Shown: positions 15,278 through 23,001 of the stretch, one piece after another
Layout of the letters: the number at the start of each line of letters is the position of its first letter
How positions within the stretch are numbered: position 1 is the stretch's first letter
Assembly: GCF_009735685.1 (NCBI RefSeq)
Contig: NZ_WHPN01000312.1
Location: 9,924 to 43,393 of the forward strand
Length of the DNA stretch: 33,470 nt
Source of the DNA: Streptomyces lycii
GTDB taxonomy: Bacteria > Actinomycetota > Actinomycetes > Streptomycetales > Streptomycetaceae
Direction of reading: 5' to 3'
Made by a program: the position numbers and the translations under genes
The notes under the pieces: model-generated
Told to the model about the DNA's origin: nothing
Databases searched by the model: none
Seen by the model: only the letters and a program-made list of their open reading frames with translations

Positions 15278-16245
15278 CGGACGGGCTCCTTTCCCGCGGT
15301 CCGGCCGGGGGCGGCGTGCCGGCCGCGTGAGACGGCGATGGCGGTCAGACCGCGGAGCAGGACCGCGGTCCTGCGGCGGCGGGGCACGACGGCGCGCCGG
15401 TGCAGGACGGCGCCGTCGGCGGCTTCGATCTCGTCGAGAATGCCCTGGTAGAGGACGTAAGCGGTCCGGACGCAGGGCCGGGACACGGGGTGCAGCATGG
15501 GGATTCCGGCCGCGGCGTGCCGGTAGATGCCGCGGGTGACGGCGCACAGTTCGCCGACCGCCGCCCGGACGCGGGGGTCGTCGCGGCCGGTGCGGCGGCA
15601 CCAGCGCAGCAGGCCCCGGTCGACGCCGTGGGCGGCGAGCCGGTCGCCGGGCAGATAGACGCGGCCGCGGTCGAGGTCCTCGCCGACGTCGCGGAGGAAG
15701 TTGGTGAGCTGGAAGGCGATGCCCAGGGACGCGGCGTGCGGGGCGGCCTCGGCGCGCGGTACGACGGTGCCGAGCACCGGCAGTACCTGGAGGCCGATGA
15801 CGGCGGCCGAGCCGTGCATGTACGTGTGCAGGTCCTCGAGGCTGCGGTAGCCGGTGATGTGCAGGTCCATCCGCATGGACCGCATGAAGTCGGTGAAGTG
15901 GCGGGGGTCGATGCGGTAGCGGCGCGCGGTGTCGGCGAGGGCCGTGATCACGGGGTGGCCGCCGTGGCCGTGGCGGAGCGCCGACCGCAGCTGGGCGTCG
16001 AGTTCGGTGAGGGCGCGGTCGCGCTGACCGGGCGTGAGCCGGGAGTCGGTGTCGTCGACGATGTCGTCGGCCCAGCGGGCGAATCCGTAGAGGGCGTGCA
16101 CGGCCGGGCGTTGCGGCGCGGTCAGCAGCCGGGTGGCGAGGAAGTACGTCTTGCCGTGGCGGGCGTTGAGTTCCCGGCAGCGCTGGTAGGCGGCGCGGAG
16201 TCCGGGTTCGTGGACGCCGGCGGCGTCGAGTTCGCGGGCCGTCAC
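15274..16245 (-). CDS. crtB: Phytoene synthase
   Basis: A 323-residue squalene/phytoene synthase that should condense two GGPP molecules to phytoene. Both Mg-diphosphate-binding aspartate clusters are present: DDIVDD (60-65, in [13 protein letters not shown]) and RDVGED (185-190, in [16 protein letters not shown]). The Y-LP segment ([13 protein letters not shown]) follows, as expected. Length is typical for the family. The GTG at 16245 overlaps the crtI stop as GTGA and has AAGGTG eight bases upstream. The open frame extends further upstream only through the antisense-biased repeat in the crtI tail. It is co-transcribed with crtE, crtI and crtV. Confidence 0.95.
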   Translation of the reverse strand: MTARELDAAGVHEPGLRAAYQRCRELNARHGKTYFLATRLLTAPQRPAVHALYGFARWADDIVDDTDSRLTPGQRDRALTELDAQLRSALRHGHGGHPVITALADTARRYRIDPRHFTDFMRSMRMDLHITGYRSLEDLHTYMHGSAAVIGLQVLPVLGTVVPRAEAAPHAASLGIAFQLTNFLRDVGEDLDRGRVYLPGDRLAAHGVDRGLLRWCRRTGRDDPRVRAAVGELCAVTRGIYRHAAAGIPMLHPVSRPCVRTAYVLYQGILDEIEAADGAVLHRRAVVPRRRRTAVLLRGLTAIAVSRGRHAAPGRTAGKEPVR

Positions 16246-17924
16246 GGCCGGGCACCTTGAGTCCCGGCGGTCCCGGAGGTCCGGACAGTCCCGGTGGTCC
16301 CGGTGGTCCCGGTAGTCCCAACAGCCCCAACGGCCCCGACAGCCCTGGCAGTCCCGGCAGCCCCGGCGGTCCCGGTGGCCGCCGCGTGTGGCGCCGGGCG
16401 GGGGGCCGGCCGGAGGTGGATGCCGGTGACCCGGGCCGCGGCCAGCTTGCCGGAGATGATCACTGTGGGGACGCCGACGCCGGGGGTGGTACCGCATCCG
16501 GCGAGGACCACGTTGTCACAGCCGGGCGGGAGGTTCCGGGGCCGGAAGGGGCCGGTCTGGGCGAAGGTGTGGGCGACGGAGAAGGGTGTGCCGGCGGCGT
16601 GGCCCTGGTCCGCCCAGTCCGCCGGGGTGACGAGGTGTTCGCTCTCGACGGCGGCCCCGAAGCCGTCCAGGCCCCGGCGCTCCAGCTCCGCGACGAGGTG
16701 GTCGCGGTAGCGGGGCGCCAGCGCGCGCCAGTCCCGGGGGCCGGTGTGGAGGTTCGGACAGGGGGCGAGGACGTAGTGCAGATGGCGGCCGTCGGGCGCG
16801 AGGGCCGGGTCGCTCGCGGTGGGACTGGTGATGAGGAGCGACGGGTCGCTCATCAGGTGTCCGGTGCGGGTGAGTTCGCGGAAGGTGCGGCCCCAGGCGG
16901 CTCCGAAGGACAGGGTGTGGTGGCCCAGGTCCCAGCCGCGGCGGGTGCCGGCGTGCAGGACCACGGCCGACGGCGCGTACCGGAGCGGCAGCGGCCGCCG
17001 GGGTGCCCGGCCGAGCAGCCGGCGCGCGGTGGGCAGTTCACAGCTGAGGACGAGGGCGTCGCAGCCGATGCGCCGGTCGCCGGCCCGTACGGCGGTGACG
17101 CGGCTGCCGCCCGGGGAGCGTTCGAGCGCGGTCACCTCGGTGTCGTAGTGGAAGACGGCTCCCGCGCGGCGGGCGGCCTCGGCCATGGCGCGGGGGACGG
17201 CGTGCATGCCGCCGCGCGGGAAGTGCACGCCGGCGACGGTGTCCATGTAGGCGATGACGGCGTACGCGGCGAGTGCGCGGGCGGGAGCGACTCCGGCGTA
17301 GAGGGCCTGGAAGGAGAAGACGCGACGGAGCCGTTCGTCGGACAGAAAGCGGGCGATGCGGCCGTCCCAGCCGCGGAAGCCGCCGAGCGCGGCGAGTCGG
17401 GCCAGGTCGGCCGTGAGCAGCCCGAGCGGTGAGTCGAAGTTGGCGTCGATGAAGGTGCGCATCTGCACCCGGTACAGGTCCTCCAGCCAGCGCCGGAGCC
17501 TGCGGTAGCCGGCTGCTTCGGCGGGTCCGGCGAGCCGGTGCACCGCGTCCTCCATGGCGTCCGGGCGGGTGTGCACGTCGAGACGGCTGCCGTCGGCGAA
17601 CCGGGCGTGGTATGCGGGGTGCAGGTCCATCAGGTCCACCCGGTCGGCGAGCCGCTCGCCGACGGCGGCCAGGGCCTCGTCGACGAGTCCGGGCATGGTG
17701 AGCACGGTGGGGCCGGTGTCGAGGGTGTACCCGCGCAGCTCGGCGCGGCCCGCCCGGCCGCCCGGCACGGGGCCGCGCTCCACGACGGTGACCTGCCGTC
17801 CCGCTCCGAGGAGGTGGAGGGCGGCGGACAGGCCGGAGAGACCGGCGCCGACGACCACGACATGGTCGGTGGGCCCGGAGAGCGTCCGCATGCCGCCGCG
17901 GGTTCCGCTCCGCATTCCGCTCAC
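16242..17924 (-). CDS. crtI: Phytoene desaturase
   Basis: A 560-residue FAD-dependent desaturase expected to convert phytoene to lycopene. The N-terminal motif [19 protein letters not shown] with [13 protein letters not shown] binds FAD. Near the C-terminus is the CrtI signature region [19 protein letters not shown] followed by SGKLAAARV. Usual family length is near 500 residues. The extra C-terminal 50 or so residues here are a Gly/Thr/Ala-rich tail ([20 protein letters not shown]) encoded by a 9-bp minisatellite and probably disordered. The GTG at 17924 is backed by GGAGGA five bases upstream and overlaps the crtE stop as GTGA. Internal ATGs at 17915 and 17891 would only trim the leader. 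Confidence 0.94.
   Translation of the reverse strand: MSGMRSGTRGGMRTLSGPTDHVVVVGAGLSGLSAALHLLGAGRQVTVVERGPVPGGRAGRAELRGYTLDTGPTVLTMPGLVDEALAAVGERLADRVDLMDLHPAYHARFADGSRLDVHTRPDAMEDAVHRLAGPAEAAGYRRLRRWLEDLYRVQMRTFIDANFDSPLGLLTADLARLAALGGFRGWDGRIARFLSDERLRRVFSFQALYAGVAPARALAAYAVIAYMDTVAGVHFPRGGMHAVPRAMAEAARRAGAVFHYDTEVTALERSPGGSRVTAVRAGDRRIGCDALVLSCELPTARRLLGRAPRRPLPLRYAPSAVVLHAGTRRGWDLGHHTLSFGAAWGRTFRELTRTGHLMSDPSLLITSPTASDPALAPDGRHLHYVLAPCPNLHTGPRDWRALAPRYRDHLVAELERRGLDGFGAAVESEHLVTPADWADQGHAAGTPFSVAHTFAQTGPFRPRNLPPGCDNVVLAGCGTTPGVGVPTVIISGKLAAARVTGIHLRPAPRPAPHAAATGTAGAAGTARAVGAVGAVGTTGTTGTTGTVRTSGTAGTQGARP
16257..16385 (-). repeat. 9-bp minisatellite at the 3' end of crtI
   Basis: Read on the plus strand, about 14 degenerate units around GTCCCGGTG/GTCCCGGCG/AGCCCCGGC follow one another. 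The clearest are the three consecutive units at roughly 16290-16317. The 9-bp period keeps the crtI frame and produces a Gly-Thr/Gly-Ala tail. The opposite strand reads as collagen-like Gly-Pro triplets, which is a by-product. Confidence 0.85.
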
Positions 17925-19243
17925 CGGACTCCTCCGCCCAGCCGCGCCGGCCGCCCGGGCGGCGGTTCCGGCTCCGGGCACGCCCCGGCCGTGATGCCGT
18001 CCGCCAGGGCCGTCAGGCGGTGCACCGCGACCGGGGCGAGCGGTGCCCGGCGCAGGGTCTCGGCGGCCGAGTGGACGAGGCGTTCGATCTGCCGCTCGAC
18101 CTGCGCCGCGGCGCCGAGGTCCGCCAGCACCACCCGGATGCGGGCGAGGCCGGCCGGGGTGAGCCCGGGTGCGCGCAGCACGTCCCGCAGCTGCCGCTCG
18201 GCGTCCGCACGGCCCTGGGCCCGGGCCCGCCGCAGCGCGACCGCCATGAGATACGTACGTTTCCCCTCGCGCAGGTCGTCGCCGGCCGGTTTGCCGGTGT
18301 CGGCCTGGGAGCCGAAGACGCTCAGCAGATCGTCGCGGAGCTGGAAGGCCAGCCCGATGCGGCCCCCGGCCCGGCGCAGCGCGGCGGTCGCCGGGCCGCT
18401 TCCCCCGGCGAGGGCGGCCCCCAGGTGCAGGGGGCGCTCGACCGTGTAGAGGGCGCTCTTGAGGCGGGCCACGCGCAGGGCCGCGGCGGCCGAGTCGTTC
18501 TCCTCGGCCTGGTGGTAGAGGTCGAGGTACTGGCCCGCGACCATCTCGGTGCGCATGGCGTGCCACACCTCGCGGGCCCGCGAACCGGTCTCCCCCTGGG
18601 CGGGGGCCGACTCCCACAGGTCGTCGGCCCAGGCCAGCGCCAGGTCTCCGGTGAGGACGGCCGTGTGCAGCCCGAAGGTCTCGGCGTTTCCGCGGAGTCC
18701 CGCCGCCCGGTGCCGGGCCGCGAGGCGGACGTGCGCGGCGGGCTCGTTGCGCCGGAGTGCGGAGCCGTCCATGAGGTCGTCGTGGACGAGGGCGGAGGCC
18801 TGGAGGAGTTCCACGGCGGCGGCGGCGCGCAGCACCGCCCGCACCCGGCCTGCGTCGCCGGGACGCCCGCCCGCCGCGCGCCAGCCCCACCAGACGAACG
18901 CGGGGCGCAGCCGCTTGCCGCCGCCGAGCACGAAGCGGCAGAACGGTTCGACGACATCCGCGGCGAACCGGTCACTGCTGCGCGCGGCCTCCGCGCGGCG
19001 CTCCCCGAGGTACCGCGTGAGGGTGTGCTCCACCGCGGCCGTCAGGTCCTCGTCGGCGGCGGACTCCGGCGCGCGCTCGTGGTCGGCGGGCTCCGTCGCG
19101 GCCTCGTGGGCGGCGAACCCCGGTGCGCGCTCTGTGGCGGCGGGATCCGGTGCGCGCGGTGGGCGGCCGGCGGTGCGTACGGGCGTGCGGCGGTCGCGGC
19201 TCCCGGCCGGTCCCGGCGCGCCGGTGGACGGCAGGTGGCGCAT
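17921..19243 (-). CDS. crtE: Geranylgeranyl diphosphate synthase
   Basis: A 440-residue trans-isoprenyl diphosphate synthase supplying GGPP to the pathway. GGKRLRP (108-114) and the first aspartate-rich motif DDLMD (155-159, in LVHDDLMDGS) are intact. The second region reads FQLRDDLLSVFG (DD at 304-305) followed by TGKPAGDDLREGKRT, as in actinobacterial members. The first 65 or so residues are an Arg/Pro- then Ala/Glu-rich extension (with repeated ERAP) that precedes the catalytic fold and is probably disordered. The ATG at 19243 has AAGGAG four bases upstream. It is the first gene of crtE-crtI-crtB-crtV. Confidence 0.94.
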   Translation of the reverse strand: MRHLPSTGAPGPAGSRDRRTPVRTAGRPPRAPDPAATERAPGFAAHEAATEPADHERAPESAADEDLTAAVEHTLTRYLGERRAEAARSSDRFAADVVEPFCRFVLGGGKRLRPAFVWWGWRAAGGRPGDAGRVRAVLRAAAAVELLQASALVHDDLMDGSALRRNEPAAHVRLAARHRAAGLRGNAETFGLHTAVLTGDLALAWADDLWESAPAQGETGSRAREVWHAMRTEMVAGQYLDLYHQAEENDSAAAALRVARLKSALYTVERPLHLGAALAGGSGPATAALRRAGGRIGLAFQLRDDLLSVFGSQADTGKPAGDDLREGKRTYLMAVALRRARAQGRADAERQLRDVLRAPGLTPAGLARIRVVLADLGAAAQVERQIERLVHSAAETLRRAPLAPVAVHRLTALADGITAGACPEPEPPPGRPARLGGGVR

Positions 19244-19316
19244 GCGGCTCCTTCTGTCCGGCGGAAGTCGGCGGTCACACCCTCGTGAACCCGGGGCAGC
19301 GGTACGGGGGATGTGG

Positions 19317-19341
19317 AGACGCGGGGACGTGCCGGGGTTCC
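19317..19341 (-). promoter_or_regulatory. Weak candidate ECF-type promoter of crtE
   Basis: On the minus strand, GGAAC (19341-19337) is followed after 15 bp by CGTCT (19321-19317), about 75 bp before the crtE start. This resembles ECF sigma-factor promoters. In other Streptomyces, crt genes are driven by a dedicated ECF-like sigma factor (CrtS/LitS), but no such gene lies in this window. The match is short and could be chance. Confidence 0.25.
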
Positions 19342-19424
19342 CCGGCCCGGTGCGCGCAAACCCGGCGGGCACTGTCCGGCCCGTGGCCCGTCCGTGCCGC
19401 CGGGGCGCGGTGGGCGTTCGCGCT

Positions 19425-19760
19425 TCACCGTTCGAGCGGGTCGTGCCCCCAGTTCATGAGGGAGTGCCGCCACCGGGAATCCTCGGTGTTCCCCGAGGGG
19501 CGCTGCGCGAGGTGCCGGTGGATGTAGCCGACGACCTTGCGCATGTGCTCGTAGTCGCTGTCGGAGAGGTCGGCCTTCTTGGTGCGCAGCAGTTCGACGA
19601 TGCGGCGCCCGGAGGCGTGACCGACCGACTCACCGCCGTCCGGGTGCAGGCCGGCCTCGCGCGAGGCGTCCGTGGCGAGCCACTTCTCCAGGGCGGCCGG
19701 GGTGAGGTTCACCAGGCGGTGGAACTCCTGCCGGGTCGCGTGCTGTTCCTCGGTGTCCAC
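19425..19760 (-). CDS. DUF3140 protein
   Basis: A 111-residue cytoplasmic protein matching DUF3140: the start FHRLVNLTPAALEKWLAT, then SVGHASGRRIVELLRTKKADLSDSDYEHMRKVVGYIHRHL, and the ending WRHSLMNWGHDP. No activity is known. Its helical, basic composition and conserved WRHSLMNWGHDP ending are typical. The GTG at 19760 has AAGGA eight bases upstream, lying inside the end of the DUF2945 gene. The two genes are separated by only 4 bp and should be co-transcribed. crtE begins 181 bp downstream on the same strand, so read-through into crtE is possible. Confidence 0.88.
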   Translation of the reverse strand: MDTEEQHATRQEFHRLVNLTPAALEKWLATDASREAGLHPDGGESVGHASGRRIVELLRTKKADLSDSDYEHMRKVVGYIHRHLAQRPSGNTEDSRWRHSLMNWGHDPLER

Positions 19761-19764
19761 GCGG

Positions 19765-20052
19765 TCAGTCCTTCTTCTTGTTCCGCCGGGACGTCCCGCC
19801 CCGCCCGGGCCGCTCGTCGCGCTCGGGCTTCCCGCCGCCCTCGGGGCGGAGCGCCTCGGGCTTGTGCACGGCGGCCCGGCCGGACTTCTCGCTGCGCACC
19901 TGGTACTGCGGTTCGCCGGGCGAGGCGTCCACGGTCCGCCCGGCCGCCTCGGTGCGTTCGGTGATCTCCTCCTCCACCTCGCCGACGGCCTCGCTGCCGT
20001 GGCTCTTCCAGGCGACCCGGTCGCCCTTGCGGGGTCTGCTGCGCTCGGCCAT
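19765..20052 (-). CDS. DUF2945 (HVA1/Tudor-like) small protein
   Basis: A 95-residue protein with the DUF2945 pattern. PRKGDRVAWKSHGSEAVGEVEE forms the first strands of a small Tudor-like barrel, PQYQVRSEKSGRAAVHKPEAL the last, and a Lys/Arg-rich tail ends the protein (TSRRNKKKD). The family is linked in name to fungal 'hypervirulence-associated' proteins; its bacterial role is unknown. The ATG at 20052 has GGAGG about ten bases upstream. It is the first gene of a two-gene unit with the DUF3140 protein. The strongly charged tail suggests nucleic-acid contact, which is inference only. Confidence 0.85.
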   Translation of the reverse strand: MAERSRPRKGDRVAWKSHGSEAVGEVEEEITERTEAAGRTVDASPGEPQYQVRSEKSGRAAVHKPEALRPEGGGKPERDERPGRGGTSRRNKKKD

Positions 20053-20408
20053 GGGGACACCGCCTCCTCACGGTCGCCATCCTGCGTGTCCTGCGGCGGA
20101 GCCGCACGTCAGAGGCGGCAGACGGGGGTCACCGGCCCGCGCCACGCCGGCCGGTGGCGTGGCGCGGGCCGTACGGCGGGCGTGGCACGGCAGGCTGTGC
20201 CCGGACCCGGAGCCGTTCCACACCGCCACACACGGCACACCGCCACACCACACCGCCACCCCGCCCGGGACCGCCCGGGACCGCCCGGGACCGCCCGGGG
20301 CAGCCCAGGACCACCGGCCGGGACCGCCCGGGGCAGCCCAGGACCACCGGCCGGGACCGCCCGGGCGGCAGGCGTGCCGGGCCTTCCCCGGAGAGGAGAG
20401 CGACACCC
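20053..20408. other. Divergent intergenic region with tandem repeats
   Basis: About 355 bp between the minus-strand DUF2945 gene and the plus-strand SDR gene. Most of 20219-20366 is repeats (CA-rich CCGCCACA copies, a 10-bp array and a 33-bp duplication). Open frames crossing it translate to Pro/Gly/Arg repeats and look artefactual. No promoter could be picked out with confidence. Confidence 0.55.
20261..20366 (+). repeat. 10-bp array and 33-bp duplication upstream of the SDR gene
   Basis: Four tandem copies of CCGCCCGGGA (20261-20300; the last ends in G) are followed by a 33-bp unit beginning CAGCCCAGGACCACCGGCC at 20301. It is repeated at 20334 with 32 of 33 bases identical. The 33-bp unit itself ends in a further CCGCCCGGG, so the larger duplication probably grew from the shorter repeat. 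The array ends 42 bp before the SDR start codon. Confidence 0.9.
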
Positions 20409-21914
20409 ATGGCCACCGACGCCGGCACACCCCCGTTGCGCTGCCTGGTGACCGGGGCGACCGGTTACATCGGCGGACGTCTCGTACCGGAACTGCTCGC
20501 CGCGGGGCACCGGGTGCGCTGCCTCGCCCGGACGCCCGGCAAGCTGCGCGACCATCCCTGGGCCGCGGACGCCGAGACCGTACGGGGTGATGTCCTCGAC
20601 GCCGGGTCGCTGCGGCCCGCGCTGGCCGGCGTCGACGTGGCCTACTACCTGGTCCATGCCCTGGGAACGGGCCGGGACTTCGAGGAGACCGACCGGCGGG
20701 CGGCCCGCCTCTTCGCCGCCGCCGCGCGCGAGGCCGGCGTCGGCCGGATCGTCTACATGGGCGGGCTGACACCGGCCGGCGTGCCGGAACGGGAGCTCTC
20801 GCCGCATCTGCGGTCCCGGGCCGAGGTCGGCCGGATCCTGCTGGACTGCGGTGTCCCGACGGCCGTGCTGCGGGCCGCGGTGGTCATCGGCTCGGGGTCC
20901 GCGTCGTTCGAGATGCTGCGGCACCTCACCGAGCGGCTGCCCGTGATGGTCACGCCGAGCTGGCTGCGCACGCCCGTGCAGCCCGTCGCCGTGCGCGACG
21001 TGCTGCGGTATCTGCGGGAGTGCGCTCGGCTGCCCGCCACGGTCAGCCGGACCTTCGACATCGGCGGGCCCGACGTGCTGACGTACCGCGGGATGATGCG
21101 GCGTTACGCGCTGGTCGCCGGGCTGCGGCGGCGGGTCGTGGTGCCCGTTCCGGTGCTGACCCCGGCCCTGTCGAGCCACTGGATCGGGCTCGTCACGCCG
21201 GTGCCCGCCGCCATCGCCCGGCCGCTGGCCGAGTCCCTGCGCCACGAGGTCGTCTGCCGCGAACACGACATCGCCCGCTGGATCCCCGATCCGCCGGAGG
21301 GGCTCACCGGTTTCGACCGCGCAGTGGAACTCGCGCTCCGCCGGATCCGGCAGGCCGACGTCGCGACCCGCTGGTCGGGGGCGTCCGTGCCCGGAGCCCC
21401 CAGCGACCCACTGCCCACGGACCCGGACTGGGCGGGCGGCAGCCTCTACACCGACCGGCGCGAACAGGTCGTGGACGCCTCCCCGGAGGCCCTGTGGCGG
21501 GTGATCGAGGGGATCGGCGGCGAGCACGGCTGGTACTCCTCGCCGCTCGCCTGGTCGGTACGGGGCCGGCTTGACCGGCTCCTCGGCGGGGTGGGGCTGC
21601 ACCGCGGCAGACGGGACGCCCGGCGGCTGCGGGCCGGTGACTCCCTCGACTTCTGGCGGGTCGAGGAGATCGAACGGGGGCGGCTGCTGCGGCTCCGTGC
21701 GGAGATGCGGCTGCCCGGTCTGGCCTGGCTGGAGCTGACGGCGGGGCGGGACGAGGCCGGGCGGACCGTCTACCGGCAGCGGGCACTGTTCCATCCGCAC
21801 GGCCTCGCCGGGCACGCCTACTGGTGGGCCGTGGCACCGTTCCACGCCCTCGTGTTCGGCGGCATGGCCCGCAACATCGCGGCCGCGGCACGCGAGGAGC
21901 GGTCCCGCGGCTGA
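20409..21914 (+). CDS. NAD(P)-binding SDR fused to DUF2867
   Basis: A 501-residue two-domain protein. The first 300 or so residues are an atypical/extended SDR with NAD(P) loop CLVTGATGYIGGRLVPELL (GxxGxxG), AYYLVHALGTGRDFEETDR and RIVYMGGLTP. The C-terminal part (about 345-495) is DUF2867, containing SPLAWSVRGRLDRLLGG, LDFWRVEEIERGRLLRLRAEM and the closing FHALVFGGMARNIAAAA. The fusion is widespread in actinobacteria; the substrate is unknown and a redox or epimerase step on a lipid or sugar is only a guess. The ATG at 20409 has GGAGAGGAGAG upstream. It is transcribed away from the crtE side and ends at a small hairpin. Confidence 0.9.
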   Translation: MATDAGTPPLRCLVTGATGYIGGRLVPELLAAGHRVRCLARTPGKLRDHPWAADAETVRGDVLDAGSLRPALAGVDVAYYLVHALGTGRDFEETDRRAARLFAAAAREAGVGRIVYMGGLTPAGVPERELSPHLRSRAEVGRILLDCGVPTAVLRAAVVIGSGSASFEMLRHLTERLPVMVTPSWLRTPVQPVAVRDVLRYLRECARLPATVSRTFDIGGPDVLTYRGMMRRYALVAGLRRRVVVPVPVLTPALSSHWIGLVTPVPAAIARPLAESLRHEVVCREHDIARWIPDPPEGLTGFDRAVELALRRIRQADVATRWSGASVPGAPSDPLPTDPDWAGGSLYTDRREQVVDASPEALWRVIEGIGGEHGWYSSPLAWSVRGRLDRLLGGVGLHRGRRDARRLRAGDSLDFWRVEEIERGRLLRLRAEMRLPGLAWLELTAGRDEAGRTVYRQRALFHPHGLAGHAYWWAVAPFHALVFGGMARNIAAAAREERSRG

Positions 21915-21923
21915 GGGCCGTAC

Positions 21924-21952
21924 CGGCGGGGCGCGTCCGCGGGCCCCCGCCG
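21924..21952 (+). terminator. Hairpin downstream of the SDR-DUF2867 gene
   Basis: CGGCGGGG (21924-21931) and CCCCGCCG (21945-21952) form a perfect 8-bp stem with a 13-nt loop, starting nine bases after the stop. It may terminate the plus-strand SDR gene. Confidence 0.45.
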
Positions 21953-21982
21953 AAGGAGCCGTGCCTGCCGAGGCCGCGCCGG

Positions 21983-22190
21983 GAGTCCGTACGGGAGAGC
22001 TGTGCATCCGGGCCGCGCAAGAGAGTCCGTACGGGAGCGCGCATGCCTCGGGGCCCGTGCGTGCGCGTCCCGCGGCGGAGCCCGTGCCCGTACGGCTGTG
22101 CCCGCGCCCTGCCCGAACGGCCGTATCCGAACGGACCCGCCCGAGCAGCCGTGCCCGAGCGGCCCCGTCCGAACGGTTGTGCCTGCGGGT
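21983..22190 (+). repeat. Degenerate direct repeats between convergent genes
   Basis: The 15-mer GAGTCCGTACGGGAG occurs at 21983 and again at 22023, a 40-bp period with partly conserved flanks (GGCCGCGC upstream of both). Further downstream, variants of CCGAACGG and CCGAGCRG recur between about 22110 and 22190. No gene is convincing here. Confidence 0.6.
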
Positions 22191-22192
22191 GC

Positions 22193-22672
22193 CTATTCCC
22201 CGTCGCCGGGCACCGCGCCGTGGCCGGGCTCGCCCCGGGTGCGGCGGCGTTCCTTCATCTCGGCCTCGAGGACATGGGTGCGGCCCGCCGTCAGCTCGTC
22301 CCGGACACGCTGCTCCAGCTCGCGGAAGACCCGGTGGTACCCCTCGTCGTACTCCTCGACGATCTGGAACGTCCAGCGGCCCGGCAGCACGTTCCGGCCC
22401 AGCAGCTCCCGGCGCACCTCCTCGGCCAGGTCGTCCCGGCCCGCGCTCCGCAGCAGGCCGAGCACCTCGTCCAGCGCGAGGTCCGCGGTTCCCGTCAACT
22501 GGTGGAACGTGTAGAGGTGCCCGCGTGCCCGCTCGGTGGTCTCCAGCGCCTCGGAGAACTTCCCGGCCGCGGCCACCGCCGCGTCACCGGCCCCCTCCGG
22601 CCTGCGGTGCCGCGCCAGCGGGCCGTTCCGGCACCGGTCGCCGTCGTTGTCGTGGTCGTTGCCGTTCGTCAT
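22193..22672 (-). CDS. Conserved-looking cytoplasmic protein of unknown function
   Basis: A 159-residue soluble protein with no signal or membrane segment. An Asn/Asp/Arg-rich start is followed by a helical core containing ERARGHLYTFHQLTGTADLA, VLGLLRSAGRDDLAEEVRR, LGRNVLPGRWTFQIVEEYD and a long charged helix (FRELEQRVRDELTAGRTHVL). The pattern looks like a conserved actinobacterial family, but I cannot name it. The ATG at 22672 follows GAGGTGG with six bases of spacing, better than any upstream start. It is divergent from the pyruvyl transferase gene at 23002 and convergent with the SDR gene. Confidence 0.8.
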   Translation of the reverse strand: MTNGNDHDNDGDRCRNGPLARHRRPEGAGDAAVAAAGKFSEALETTERARGHLYTFHQLTGTADLALDEVLGLLRSAGRDDLAEEVRRELLGRNVLPGRWTFQIVEEYDEGYHRVFRELEQRVRDELTAGRTHVLEAEMKERRRTRGEPGHGAVPGDGE

Positions 22673-23001
22673 GCCGTACCACCTCGTGGATCTCGAACCG
22701 GATGCCAGGTCCGACAGCGGTACCCGCGGCGCCCGGTCCGGCACCTCCCGGCGGCGGCTCTTCACCCGGCGGATGGGCCGAGCCGGCCTGCACGGACCGC
22801 GCCGCGGCCCGGACCGCCCGCGGTGAAGTGCCGTTGCCCCGCGGCGCCGAGCGCCCGTCCGCCTCTCCCCCGGTCCGCGCATTTATCCTTTTTGGGGTCG
22901 GGTATCGTGCTCGCACGGAATCGCCTGAAGTCACCGAGCACGTGGTGCGTCCGCCTTCCGTACTCCCCTGTCGCTTTGCCCAGAGTTCACAGAAGAAGGC
23001 C
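22673..23001. other. Divergent intergenic region
   Basis: About 330 bp between the hypothetical gene on the minus strand and the pyruvyl transferase family gene on the plus strand. An unusually AT-rich stretch near 22880-22900 (TTTATCCTTTTT) followed by GGGTAT is the most promoter-like part, about 100 bp before the plus-strand start. No consensus -35/-10 pair is clear. Confidence 0.45.

Noticed and set aside
16257..17432. Plus-strand open frame opening with collagen-like Gly-Pro repeats
   Set aside because: It is the exact antisense of crtI and its repeat tail; the crtI frame has all family motifs, and the collagen-like look is a by-product of the 9-bp repeat.
22898..22912. GGGTAT-like promoter upstream of the pyruvyl transferase family gene
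   Set aside because: The nearest -35-like sequence is off by at least one base in spacing and the match is too short to call.
21961..23001. Extension of the pyruvyl transferase family frame upstream to 21961
   Set aside because: The extra 347 residues are Arg/Pro-rich, overlap the minus-strand gene at 22193-22672 and lack family similarity; AGAAGAAGG precedes the ATG at 23002.
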